Source: CAZUDO01 sp964618895 (GTDB taxonomy: Bacteria; Desulfobacterota; Binatia; DP-6). From it: DNA of 64,000 bases. Under the pieces are notes generated by a model. It ran no database searches and was not told the origin of the DNA. It saw only the letters and a list, made by a program, of their open reading frames with translations. Within the stretch, counting starts at the first letter, position 1. Each line of letters begins with the position of its first letter. Positions 35,631-43,939 of the stretch are shown here, in pieces. The stretch lies in NCBI GenBank assembly GCA_964618895.1, contig CAZUDO010000127.1, positions 90,779-154,778 on the forward strand, read 5' to 3'. A program made the translations under genes and the position numbers.

Positions 35631-36200
35631 GTGCTGATCCTCGAGACTCCGCGGCTTCGCCTCGAGCGTTTCACGCTGGACGACGCGGAGTTTATCCTGC
35701 GGCTCCTCAACGAGCCGTCTTTCATCCTTCACGTCGTGGACAAGGGCGTTCGCACGCTCGACGCCGCGCGCGGCTACCTGTCGAGCGGGCCGCTCGCGCA
35801 CTACGAGCGCCACGGCTTCGGATTGTGGCGGATGTCCGAGCACGAGACCGGCGCGCCGGTCGGGATGTGCGGGCTGATCCGGCGCGCTGCGCTCGAAGAC
35901 GTGGAGATCGGCTATGCGCTGCTCCCGGAGTTCAGCGGGAAAGGGTACGCCCGTGAAGCCGCCCGGGCGGTGGTGGCCTGCGCGAGGGACACGCTCGGGA
36001 TCAAGCGCCTGGTCGCGGTCGTGAGCGCGGGGAACGAGCGCTCGATTCGACTTCTCGAGAAGCTGGGGTTCGTCTTCGAGCGAATGGTGCGACTGACACC
36101 CGACGATGGAGAGGTCGGCCTCTACGCCCTGGAGGGGGAGGCGATGGAGCGGGCGACCTTGAGGATGGCCGACGAGCGGAGACCCCCGACCCCGGTCTGA
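35631..36200 (+). CDS. GNAT N-acetyltransferase, RimJ/RimL type
   Basis: The protein has 189 residues from the GTG at 35631. It opens with LETPRLRLERFTLDDAEFIL, typical of RimJ/RimL-like acetyltransferases, and has the acetyl-CoA pyrophosphate loop EFSGKGYAREAARAV (Q/RxxGxG/A). A later NERSIRLLEKLGFVFE strand-helix completes motif B. The substrate (protein N-terminus, small molecule) is not predictable. Follows OsmC closely. Confidence 0.85.
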   Translation: MLILETPRLRLERFTLDDAEFILRLLNEPSFILHVVDKGVRTLDAARGYLSSGPLAHYERHGFGLWRMSEHETGAPVGMCGLIRRAALEDVEIGYALLPEFSGKGYAREAARAVVACARDTLGIKRLVAVVSAGNERSIRLLEKLGFVFERMVRLTPDDGEVGLYALEGEAMERATLRMADERRPPTPV

Positions 36201-36307
36201 CAAATGTGGAGCCGCGTGGCCCCGCACCGACATGACGGCAGAAAGCGCTCCGCGTGCCACTCCGCTTCCCGCGTCTCGGCCGGTGTCCGCGTGGGACTTC
36301 CGCGACC

Positions 36308-36440
36308 GCGGCGCTCGGGGTGCTGGACGCCTCCGGTCGCGCGCGAGCGTGCGGCGGTCGTCATCAGCGCGGAGTTCAAGGAGACCGGCGAGGAGGGCGC
36401 GCCGCGCGAGCGGGCGCTGGTGGCCTGCGCCCGCGGCGCC
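36308..36440 (+). pseudogene. Remnant of an ADP-forming acyl-CoA synthetase gene
   Basis: The frame ALGVLDASGRA and, after an apparent 2-base loss, AAVVISAEFKETGEEGA and RERALVACAR match the segment VLGVLDACGRAGVRAAIVISAGFKETGEEG of the intact synthetase encoded at 52299-54458. At DNA level the block around GGAGACCGGCGAGGAGG is nearly identical. Nothing of the rest of that gene is present. This is a decayed partial copy, from a paralogue or a recombination event. Confidence 0.7.
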
Positions 36441-36545
36441 GGTGGTCGAGCCGAGCACCCGCCCGTTCGTGAAGCTGATCTGGAATGGCGCCCTGCTGAC
36501 GCTGATCGGCCCGGCCATGGCCGGGCTCCGGCGCGCGGCCGAGCG
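36441..36545 (+). pseudogene. Possible C-terminal remnant of a cytochrome c biogenesis CcmF-like gene
   Basis: Directly after the synthetase remnant, a third frame reads STRPFVKLIWNGALLTLIGP and continues AMAGLRRAAER. This resembles the last membrane helix of CcmF (pattern NPFVRWIWLGxLLMxLGGxLALxDRR). No ribosome site or start is present, and the rest of the gene is missing. The assignment rests on one helix and is tentative. Confidence 0.35.
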
Positions 36546-36651
36546 CGCCCCGGGCCCGCGCCCACGGCGCGGCCAGGACCCCGTATACTCCTGCAAGCCG
36601 TCACCGGTGACGTCCGCCGGCATCCACTGAGAACCGGAAGGAGCCTCCCCG

Positions 36652-38991
36652 ATGCTGCGTGATCGCGCCGACGCTTCCCGCCCCGGCGACGCCGGCCCCA
36701 GCGCCGGGCGCCCATCGCCCACAGCGCCGCTCGTCCTGATCGCGGCCGTGGCGCTCGCCACCTCGCTCGCCACCGGGATGGCGTATTCGCAGACGCCGAC
36801 CGACTCCGTCGCGCCCCCGCCCGCCACGCAGGCCGCGCCGCAGGCGGCGCCGATGCCGGCCGCCTCGTCCTTCGCCGACACGACCAAACCTGTGACGTTT
36901 CTGCGCGAGATGGTGGTCACCGGCGCGCGTTATCCGCGCGCCTACTACGAATCGCCGCAGGCGCTCTCGTTCATCTCGCGCGCCCAGCTGCTCGATCAGG
37001 CCCCTACTGCGCTCGGCGACGTGCTCGGCACGCTGCCGGGCGTGGACATGAGCAAGGACAGCCCCTGGGAGCAGCGCCCGATCCTGCGCGGGCTGGGCGG
37101 CCAGCGTGTGCTGGTCATGATGGACGGCAGTCCGATCAACAGCGCGCGCGGCAACGGGCCGCATCCCTCGCTACTCGACCCCGGGCAGGTGGATCGCATC
37201 GAGGTGGTGCGCGGGCCCTCGTCGGTGGCGTACGGGTCAGACGCGCTGGGCGGGGCGATCAACATCATCACGCGCGATCCGGTGCTGCCCGAAGGGGAGC
37301 TGTTCCGCGGCTCGGTGACGGTGGGCGGCAGCACCGTGGATCGGCAGCGCAACGGCTACCTCGAGGCCATGCCGCGCCTGGGCAAGCTCACGGCGTTCCT
37401 CTCGACCGGCGGACGGCGGACGCTCGACTACAATCTTCCCAGCGCCGACGGCCTGACCCGGCGCGTGCCGCGCTCGGGATTCAAGGACTACAACGCGCTC
37501 GCCAACCTGCGCTACACCCTCACGCCCCACATGGCGCTGCGCGGCAGCTACCAGCTCTACCGCGGAAAGGACATCGGGCTCCCGGGGCTCAAGACTGATC
37601 TGGGGTTCTTCCTTCAGGAATTCTCGTTCCCCGTGTACGAGCGCGACGCGGCGAACCTGTCACTCGAGCATGAATACCCCGACGCCTGGCTTGCCAAGAC
37701 GCTCGCCCGGGTCTACTGGCAGAAGGAGCATCGGAACTTCTTCTCGCACGAGGAGTTCGACACGGACTTCCTGGGGCCGCATCCGCCATCGGAGCGGCTC
37801 CGGATCACCAACCAGGACCGGATCTTCAACCTCGACACGTGGGGATTTCAGACCCAATTCACGTCGCGCAAGTCCGATCGCTACCGGCTGAGCGCGGGGC
37901 TCGATCTCGCCCGCGACAAGACCGACGGCGACAACGTGCGCTACCGCTACTGGGTGGACGCCTACGGCACAACGGTCCGCTCCAGGCCCGACAGCACTAC
38001 CGCGTCTGTTCCGGACGGTACGTTTGGGAGCTACGCGGCGTTCGCGCAGAGCGAGTGGTATCTAGGGCCTCGGTGGACGGCTAGCGTGGGAGGGCGCTTC
38101 ACCCACTACCGCTACCGCACCGAGCTCGGGCACCGGTCGGGCACGGCAGGATCGGCGTCGGCAGCCGTTTTCTCGCCGATCAAGGTCGATGACGGCGCCC
38201 TGTCCGGCTCGCTGGGCATCGTCTACGCGCCGATCAAGGATCTGCGCCTGACCGCCAACGTCGCGAACGGCTACCGGCAGCCGAACGCCCAGGACCTGTT
38301 CTTCAACGGCCCGGCCTCGGTCGGGACCGTGCTCGGCAACCCCGCCCTCAACCCCGAGAAGAGCGTCTCGTACGACCTCGGCCTGCGCTGGGGGCCCGGT
38401 GCTCTAGGGTTCGCGGGCAACGTCTTCTATTCGACGTATGACGATCTGATTGATGCCATTGACGTGACGGTGTCCACCACCCCGCCAGGTGCGCCCCGCA
38501 CCTACCAGTACGTCAACATCACGAAGGCCCGGATCTGGGGAGGCGACCTGGAGGCCGAGTACCGCTTCCTGCGCCGGTTCCAGGCAAGGGTCTCGATGGC
38601 CGGGGCGATCGGCGACATCACCAACTCCGACGCAATTCTGAGGCTCTACGGTGTCGTGCAGGAGCAGGCGCCGTTGCCCAGCATCCCGCCCTTCAAGGGT
38701 GCGGCCGCGCTGCGCTGGCGCGACGCGAGCGGGCGCTTCTGGGTGGAGCCCTCGGCGCGCTGGTCGTGGCGCACGAACCGGTTGCCGCTCCCGACGCCGG
38801 GCGTGTCGTTCTTCACCGAGTTCAAGAAGGAGTGGATGGTGGGTGACGTGATGGCGGGGATGCGGCTCCCGGCCGGGCAGCGCGTCGTGGTGGGCGTGCG
38901 CAACATCGCCGACCGGTCTTATAGACAAGCGATCGGCTCGATCGACGAGCCGGGGCGGTCCTTCGTGGGAAGCCTGACGGTGGACTTCTAG
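36652..38991 (+). CDS. TonB-dependent outer-membrane receptor
   Basis: The protein has 779 residues, with AAGGAG upstream. After a signal region (LIAAVALATSLATGMAYSQ) comes the plug domain: MVVTGARYPRAYYESPQALSF, PTALGDVLGTLPGVDMS, RPILRGLGGQRVLVMMDGSPIN, and RIEVVRGPSSVAYGSDALGGAINIIT, which is diagnostic. The rest is a 22-strand barrel ending in Phe (GSLTVDF). It imports a siderophore, cobalamin or metal complex with TonB energy. The TRASH/YHS protein downstream and the nearby nos genes make a copper ligand a reasonable guess, but nothing in the sequence proves it. Confidence 0.92.
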   Translation: MLRDRADASRPGDAGPSAGRPSPTAPLVLIAAVALATSLATGMAYSQTPTDSVAPPPATQAAPQAAPMPAASSFADTTKPVTFLREMVVTGARYPRAYYESPQALSFISRAQLLDQAPTALGDVLGTLPGVDMSKDSPWEQRPILRGLGGQRVLVMMDGSPINSARGNGPHPSLLDPGQVDRIEVVRGPSSVAYGSDALGGAINIITRDPVLPEGELFRGSVTVGGSTVDRQRNGYLEAMPRLGKLTAFLSTGGRRTLDYNLPSADGLTRRVPRSGFKDYNALANLRYTLTPHMALRGSYQLYRGKDIGLPGLKTDLGFFLQEFSFPVYERDAANLSLEHEYPDAWLAKTLARVYWQKEHRNFFSHEEFDTDFLGPHPPSERLRITNQDRIFNLDTWGFQTQFTSRKSDRYRLSAGLDLARDKTDGDNVRYRYWVDAYGTTVRSRPDSTTASVPDGTFGSYAAFAQSEWYLGPRWTASVGGRFTHYRYRTELGHRSGTAGSASAAVFSPIKVDDGALSGSLGIVYAPIKDLRLTANVANGYRQPNAQDLFFNGPASVGTVLGNPALNPEKSVSYDLGLRWGPGALGFAGNVFYSTYDDLIDAIDVTVSTTPPGAPRTYQYVNITKARIWGGDLEAEYRFLRRFQARVSMAGAIGDITNSDAILRLYGVVQEQAPLPSIPPFKGAAALRWRDASGRFWVEPSARWSWRTNRLPLPTPGVSFFTEFKKEWMVGDVMAGMRLPAGQRVVVGVRNIADRSYRQAIGSIDEPGRSFVGSLTVDF

Positions 38992-39069
38992 GCGACGGGG
39001 GGCGGGCGGCAGCCGCACGCCCCCGGCATGCGCCGGCCGGCTGGCGCGAAGGGAAGGCGAGGTGCGGTC

Positions 39070-39474
39070 ATGAGAACACGGCTGATCATCGCGGCGTTCG
39101 TCCTGCTGGTCGCGGTCGGGGCAATCGGTCTGTTCGGCGCTTCGCCGCGTGGCGGGGGTGCGACAAGCGGTCGAGCGCTGGCGGTCGCGACGGGACCCGT
39201 CGAGCGCGGCCGCGCCCTGGGGACGTTCGACGAGCGGATGTCGGGGGTGTGCCGGTTCGCATGCGCCGCATCACAGCAGTTCGAGCCGCATGAGCTCGCG
39301 CTCCAGCCGGGCGTCGCGGACGGGGCGCTCACGCAGTGCCCGGTGAGCGGGGTGGTCTTCGTCGTCGACGATCAGCGCCCGCGCGTCACCATCGCTACCG
39401 GCGACTACGTCCTCTGCTGCGACGGCTGCACCAACAAGTTCCGCAAGGAGCCGGGCCGGTTCATGAGCCTCTGA
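39070..39474 (+). CDS. Periplasmic TRASH/YHS-like metal-binding protein
   Basis: The protein has 134 residues from the ATG at 39070. An N-terminal membrane anchor (RLIIAAFVLLVAVGAIGLFG) is followed by a Cys-rich domain: CRFACAAS, CPVSGVVF and VLCCDGCTNKFRKEPGRF. The last is the YHS/TRASH signature, usually a metal (Cu, heavy metal) sensor or chaperone module. It lies 78 bp after the TonB receptor. Together they may handle a transition metal outside the inner membrane, perhaps copper for NosZ. This is inference from position. Confidence 0.75.
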   Translation: MRTRLIIAAFVLLVAVGAIGLFGASPRGGGATSGRALAVATGPVERGRALGTFDERMSGVCRFACAASQQFEPHELALQPGVADGALTQCPVSGVVFVVDDQRPRVTIATGDYVLCCDGCTNKFRKEPGRFMSL

Positions 39475-39583
39475 TCTCCCTCGTTTCTGGCGGTGGGCCA
39501 GAACAGCCGGGCCGCTGACGAGCGCGCGGCAGGAAAAGGAAACCGATGGCCGTTGAGTACTCGATCCACGACAACGGCTGACC

Positions 39584-39931
39584 ATGGAGTTCATCGGCGT
39601 CTACGAGCCCCCGGACGTCGTGAGCCGGTTCCTCGAAGCCCTTGCCGATCCGGCATGCCCGACGCCGGTCGCGCTGCTCATCGACGTCTCGCGCTCGGAT
39701 TCGCTCGCCACCCGCCCGGCGGCGGAGATCCGCAGGACCGCCGAGTTCCTCGGACCCCATGCCGACCGCATCGGCGGTCGAGTCGCGGTCGTCGCGCCCG
39801 CGAACGTGCACTGCGGCCTCAGTCAGATGGGTGCGGTCTACAGCGAAGGGGCGGGGATCGCGGCGAGAGTGTTCCGCACAAGCACCGAGGCGCTGGCGTG
39901 GCTCAAGGCGACCCCGGCGCCGCGGGCGTAG
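39584..39931 (+). CDS. STAS/SpoIIAA-like protein, N-terminus frameshifted
   Basis: The open part has 115 residues: MEFIGVYEPPDVVSRFLEAL, then a strand-helix fold ending VFRTSTEALAWL, typical of the small SpoIIAA-like (STAS fold) family. The expected first residues are present just upstream in another frame: an ATG at 39546 gives MAVEYSIHDNG and then stops at TGA. One added base before that TGA would read through as G-x-T-M-E-F-I-G. The gene therefore appears to have lost one base near 39578, or the assembly has an error there. The role of the family is poorly known. Confidence 0.55.
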   Translation: MEFIGVYEPPDVVSRFLEALADPACPTPVALLIDVSRSDSLATRPAAEIRRTAEFLGPHADRIGGRVAVVAPANVHCGLSQMGAVYSEGAGIAARVFRTSTEALAWLKATPAPRA

Positions 39932-39950
39932 GCGCGCAGGCATTCCGCCT

Positions 39951-40793
39951 TCACCAGTCGCGCCGGCGGAATACCCGCGCCGCCACGACCAGCGGCACCA
40001 CGCCCTCGATCATCAGCACCGCGAGGCCGAGCGCGATACCGGTCGTGGCGCTGAACATACGCATGAGCACCGCCGAGGTGGGGCCGAACAGCGCCCCCGA
40101 GCCGACCGCGAGCGTGGTCAGCACGCGCACCAGGTCCACCGGGTTCACGATCAACGCGGGGAAAAGCACGCTCTGGAGCGGTAGCCCCGAGAGCAGCGTC
40201 GTGGCGCCCAACACCACCAGGTCGTAGGCGATGACCATCAGAAGCCAGAGCATGAGCGCGACCGACATGGCGCGCAGCCGGTCGGGCCAGAGCGCCGCGA
40301 TGCAGATGGCCGCCGCGAGCGTGACCCAGCCCAACACCAGCGAGAGCAGCGTGAGGACGAGGAAGCCCGAAATTTGCTGCACTCCGCCGTTGAGCGCCAC
40401 CACCACGCCGCCGCCGCCGAAGCCGAGCGCCTGCGCGACACCCAGCGCCGCGGCCAGGCCGAGGAACTTGCCGGCCAGCACCTCGCCGCGCGAGACCGGC
40501 TGGGCGAGGAGCAGCGACAGGCTCTCGCCGCCGCCGGCGATGCTGGTGACGCCGAGCATGAGCCCGGTCAAGGGGACGATGACGAGCACCAGGTTCATCA
40601 GGCTCAGCGTGACGCGCGCGAAGCCCTGGAAGCCGACCTCGCGGCTCTGGGCGAGGCCGAAGTAGGAGAGCCCCAGCACCAGCAGCGCGAACAACGCTGT
40701 GAACGCGAACAGCCAGCGGGTCTCGAGCGCGCGCCGGTACTCCTCGCGCGCCACGACGCCGACCCGCCGCCAGGACGCCCGCCGCGCGCTCAT
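39951..40793 (-). CDS. nosY: NosY-type ABC permease of the nos operon
   Basis: The protein has 280 residues with six membrane helices and the family segment LLLAQPVSRGEVLAGKFLG, in which the NBD-coupling loop PVSR is conserved. Its ATG overlaps the previous stop (ATGA). With NosF and NosD it forms the NosDFY complex, which transports or energises assembly of the copper-sulfur CuZ centre of nitrous oxide reductase. It is the last gene of the operon and ends 19 bp from the convergent STAS-like gene. Confidence 0.88.
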   Translation of the reverse strand: MSARRASWRRVGVVAREEYRRALETRWLFAFTALFALLVLGLSYFGLAQSREVGFQGFARVTLSLMNLVLVIVPLTGLMLGVTSIAGGGESLSLLLAQPVSRGEVLAGKFLGLAAALGVAQALGFGGGGVVVALNGGVQQISGFLVLTLLSLVLGWVTLAAAICIAALWPDRLRAMSVALMLWLLMVIAYDLVVLGATTLLSGLPLQSVLFPALIVNPVDLVRVLTTLAVGSGALFGPTSAVLMRMFSATTGIALGLAVLMIEGVVPLVVAARVFRRRDW

Positions 40794-41200
40794 CGGTGGC
40801 CCTCGACCAGGTGGGAGCCGGTCACCGTGAGCCGGCCGGCCGGCTGGCCGTCGAGCAACCAGGCGAAGTCCTCGCCCGGCCGGTCGGCGAGGAATTCGGC
40901 CGTCCAGACCGTGCCGGGCGCAAGCGGCGGGATGTCGAGCCGGTCCTCGTAGCCGGCAAGCGCGAGTCGCGCGGTCGTGGCGCCCCGGTGCTCCACCCGC
41001 AGGCGCACGCGATGGCCCTTGGGGACGGACGTCACGGCCGGCGACACCGTTTCCGCCTTGATCGTGATCGTCAGCTCGACCACCGGCGCCGCGGTCCTGG
41101 CAGGCCGCGGTGCTTCGGCGCGGCGGGGACGACCGAGGGCCGTGAGCACGAACGCGAGGACCACGACCGCCGCGGCGAGCAACAGGTACGGGCGTTTCAT
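40790..41200 (-). CDS. Membrane-anchored cupredoxin-like protein in the nos operon
   Basis: The protein has 136 residues from the ATG at 41200, which overlaps the nosL stop. One N-terminal helix (LLLAAAVVVLAFVLTAL) anchors a beta-sandwich: ELTITIKAETVSPAVTSVPKGHRVRLRVEHRG and WTAEFLADRPGEDFAWLLDGQ. This matches the cupredoxin fold. There is no Cys and no C-x-H-x-M copper loop, so a blue-copper centre is improbable. It may be a structural relative of the NosZ CuA domain used as a chaperone. No known nos gene name is assigned. Confidence 0.65.
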   Translation of the reverse strand: MKRPYLLLAAAVVVLAFVLTALGRPRRAEAPRPARTAAPVVELTITIKAETVSPAVTSVPKGHRVRLRVEHRGATTARLALAGYEDRLDIPPLAPGTVWTAEFLADRPGEDFAWLLDGQPAGRLTVTGSHLVEGHR

Positions 41201-41664
41201 CGTGCGCTCCCGGCGGTCTCGGCCATAAACGTCGCCAGCCGATCCACGCGGCCGTTCGTCACGGCCGCGGTGCTGTCGGCCGTCGCCCGGTTGAGGAAGG
41301 CGGCGAGGCCGCCGCCCATGGGTGAGGCGAAGGCGCCCCGCACCACCCACACGGAATCGGCGGCGTGCAGCGAGCGCGTGTCGTAGTCGGCGAGCCACGT
41401 TTCGCCCGTGCCGGACGGCGTCGCGGTGGCGGCATCGTCCGCGTCACGCATTAGGCACTCGATGGCGTCGTAGACGCGCCAGGCGCCGGCGGACCTGCGC
41501 TCGCAGGCGAAGTGCAGGTCCCGCGCTTCCATGCCGCAGGTGGCGCACCGCGTGCCGATCGCGATCGCCGGTGGACCGCTCGATCCGCCGCATCCCGCGC
41601 CCAACAGGAATGCGGCGATCAGTGCCCACGCGCGGCGCCGCCGCCACCCCTCACGACGCCGCAT
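41197..41664 (-). CDS. nosL: NosL copper chaperone lipoprotein
   Basis: The protein has 155 residues. A lipobox (LLGAGC) anchors it in a membrane facing the periplasm. The NosL signature CATCGM provides Cu(I) ligands, followed by DAIECLM and SPMGGGLAAF. NosL delivers Cu(I) for the CuZ site of NosZ. Its start lies 14 bp inside the end of nosF. The order nosZ-x-nosD-nosF-nosL-x-nosY is typical of clade II clusters. Confidence 0.88.
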   Translation of the reverse strand: MRRREGWRRRRAWALIAAFLLGAGCGGSSGPPAIAIGTRCATCGMEARDLHFACERRSAGAWRVYDAIECLMRDADDAATATPSGTGETWLADYDTRSLHAADSVWVVRGAFASPMGGGLAAFLNRATADSTAAVTNGRVDRLATFMAETAGSAR

Positions 41665-42565
41665 GCGAGCCTCTCCGCACCACCTTGAGGAAGATCTCCT
41701 CCAAGGTGGGCCGCTGCAGCTCGAACGAGTGGATCGGCACGCCGGCGACGCGGATCGCCTCGAGCACTTCGAGGGCGCGCCCGTCGAGCGCCTCGACGGT
41801 GAGCATGCGCTCGCCGGCCACCTCGAATGCGAGCCCGAGCCGCGCCACCACCTCCGCCGCCCGGGCGGAGGGCTCGCTCAGCTCGATCTCGAGACGGGTG
41901 GCGCCCGCCTGGCGCGCGCGCAGGTCGTCCAGCCGCTCGAGCGCGCCGCAGCGGCCCTCGACCAGGATCAGCACGCGGTCCGCCACGCGCTCGACCTCGC
42001 TCAGCAGGTGCGAGCACAGCAGGATGGTCTTGCCCTCGCGCTGGAGTTGCTCGACCAGCGAGCGGAATTCCCAGGTCGCCTCCGGATCGAGGCTGGCGGT
42101 GGGCTCGTCCAGCACCAGCAGCGCCGGGTCACCGAGCAGCGCCTGGCCGAGCGAGAGCCGCTGCAGGTAGCCGCCCGAGAGCTCGCGCGCCGGACGATCG
42201 GCATGCGAGGAGAGCCGCACGCGCTCGAGCGCCCGCGTGACCGATTCGCGCGGCAGATCCCGCAGGGCGGCGAAGAAGCCGAGCACCTCGGATACGGTGC
42301 GGGCGTGCGGGAACTCGACGCGCTGCGGGACGTAGCCCACGTCATGGCGAGCGCGCGGATCGTCGGGGGCGAGCGCCTGGCGCCCGAGCCGGATCGTCCC
42401 GCGGTCCGGCCGCGCCAGGCCCAGGAGCATCTTGAGCGTCGTGGTCTTGCCGGCGCCGTTGGGGCCGATCAACGCGAACGTCTCGCCCGGCTCGACGTGG
42501 AACGAGAGCCCGTCCACCGCGACGACGGCTCCGTAGCGCTTGGCGAGGGCTTCGGCCTGGATCAT
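41651..42565 (-). CDS. nosF: NosF ABC ATPase
   Basis: The protein has 304 residues from the ATG at 42565, which overlaps the nosD stop (ATGA). It shows Walker A GPNGAGKTT, Q-loop YVPQRVEFP, signature LSGGYLQR, Walker B LLVLDEPTASLD and switch His in CSHLLSE. The C-terminal 80 residues form an accessory domain (PTLEEIFLKVV at the end), as in other CcmA/NosF-type ATPases. It powers the NosDFY complex. Confidence 0.9.
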   Translation of the reverse strand: MIQAEALAKRYGAVVAVDGLSFHVEPGETFALIGPNGAGKTTTLKMLLGLARPDRGTIRLGRQALAPDDPRARHDVGYVPQRVEFPHARTVSEVLGFFAALRDLPRESVTRALERVRLSSHADRPARELSGGYLQRLSLGQALLGDPALLVLDEPTASLDPEATWEFRSLVEQLQREGKTILLCSHLLSEVERVADRVLILVEGRCGALERLDDLRARQAGATRLEIELSEPSARAAEVVARLGLAFEVAGERMLTVEALDGRALEVLEAIRVAGVPIHSFELQRPTLEEIFLKVVRRGSHAAS

Positions 42566-43935
42566 CTCGCGATCCGCCGCGCCGCCAGACCGGCCAGACC
42601 CGACGCGGCCAGCGCCGCGAAGCCGAATGCCGCGCCCCATGCGGGCCGCGACCGGGCGGCCGATCCCGGCGCCGCTGCCAGCCCACCCAGCGCCGGCGGG
42701 TTCACCATCGGGAGATGGTCCACCGCTTCACTCGGTCTGAGGGCCGGGATGACGCGCTCGGCGACCGCTAGTGCCGCGACCGCCGGGCTGCGCGCCAGGA
42801 TCGCGAGATCGGGATACTGCTTCGAGACGAACGCGAACGCGCTCACCGGGGAATAGGGCACGTCGCTCACCCCGTCGCCGTCCAGGTCGTAGGGGGCGCT
42901 CTCGCCCCAGTAGTTGCCGCGCTCGCCGTCATCAAAGCGGTTGTCGCTGCGCCGCATGTCGAGGGCCACGGGGTAGTCGTTGTTGATGAACGCGTTGCCC
43001 GCGAAGACGTTTTTCGCGCACGAAGAGAACAGCAGCACGCCCCAGCCGTTGTCCTGCACGAGGTTGTCCCGGATGCGGTTGCGGTTCGAGTTGTCCATGA
43101 ACATCGCGATGGTGTTGTCCACCAGCCGGTTCCCCGTGAACTCGCCGGCCGAGCAGTCGCGCAGCAGTACGCCGTAAGTGCGGGGCCCGCGGTTGTGCGA
43201 GAAGTCATTGCGTTCCAGGTGCAGGTCGTTCGAAAACATGATGGCGCAGCCGGCGACGTTTCGCCGGAAGCGGCTCGCGAGCACCCGCCCACCCTGGCAG
43301 TACATGGTGTGGAGACCGTAGCGGCCGGCATCGTCGAGCACGCTCTCTTCGATGTGGGCGCGGCCCGCGAACGAGAGATAGATGCCGTCGAGGAAGCGGG
43401 TGACCGTGTCCCGGCGCACCGTGGCCCCCGCGCTGTACCAGAGATGGACGCCGTTGCCGGCGCCGTTCTCGTCGCCGGGCCGCACGCGGCCGGTGAGGGC
43501 GCAGTCCTCGATCACCAGCCCGTCCGCCCGCTCGGCGTAGATGCCGTAGAGGACATCGGCGAGCCGCAGCCGCCGGAGGACGACGCTGCTCGCGATCCGC
43601 ACGTGGATCCCGGAATCCACGGTGAGGACGCGGGGGCCGCTGCCGCGGATCGTCAGGTCCTCGACGATCACACCACTCGCCGCAACCGTGAGCACGGTGA
43701 GACGCCCGCCGCCATCCACCACCGCTCCCGGCTCCCCGCGCAGCGTGATCGGCCGTTCGACGCGCAAGGGTCCCGCGTGCACACCGCGGCCCAGTTCCAC
43801 CGTGTCGCCGGACGCGGCGTCGGCCAGCGCCCGCCCCGCGGCGCCCGACGCGGCCGGCGCGTGCAGCACGCGGCCCGCAACGGGCGGAGCGCAGACGATC
43901 GCGCCGGCCAGGACGAGGAGGGCCGAAAGTCGCAT
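42562..43935 (-). CDS. nosD: NosD periplasmic right-handed beta-helix protein
   Basis: The protein has 457 residues from the ATG at 43935. After a signal peptide comes a long parallel beta-helix (CASH/PbH1 repeats): GVIVEDLTIRGSG, GLVIEDCALTG, RTYGVLLRDCSAGEFTGNRLVDNT and NRNRIRDNLVQDNGWGVLL. The NosD block GNYWGESAPYDLDGDGVSDVPY then follows. A C-terminal hydrophobic helix with a basic end (LAARRIAR) may anchor it. NosD works with NosF and NosY in CuZ assembly. Confidence 0.9.
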   Translation of the reverse strand: MRLSALLVLAGAIVCAPPVAGRVLHAPAASGAAGRALADAASGDTVELGRGVHAGPLRVERPITLRGEPGAVVDGGGRLTVLTVAASGVIVEDLTIRGSGPRVLTVDSGIHVRIASSVVLRRLRLADVLYGIYAERADGLVIEDCALTGRVRPGDENGAGNGVHLWYSAGATVRRDTVTRFLDGIYLSFAGRAHIEESVLDDAGRYGLHTMYCQGGRVLASRFRRNVAGCAIMFSNDLHLERNDFSHNRGPRTYGVLLRDCSAGEFTGNRLVDNTIAMFMDNSNRNRIRDNLVQDNGWGVLLFSSCAKNVFAGNAFINNDYPVALDMRRSDNRFDDGERGNYWGESAPYDLDGDGVSDVPYSPVSAFAFVSKQYPDLAILARSPAVAALAVAERVIPALRPSEAVDHLPMVNPPALGGLAAAPGSAARSRPAWGAAFGFAALAASGLAGLAARRIAR

Positions 43936-43939
43936 GGCG

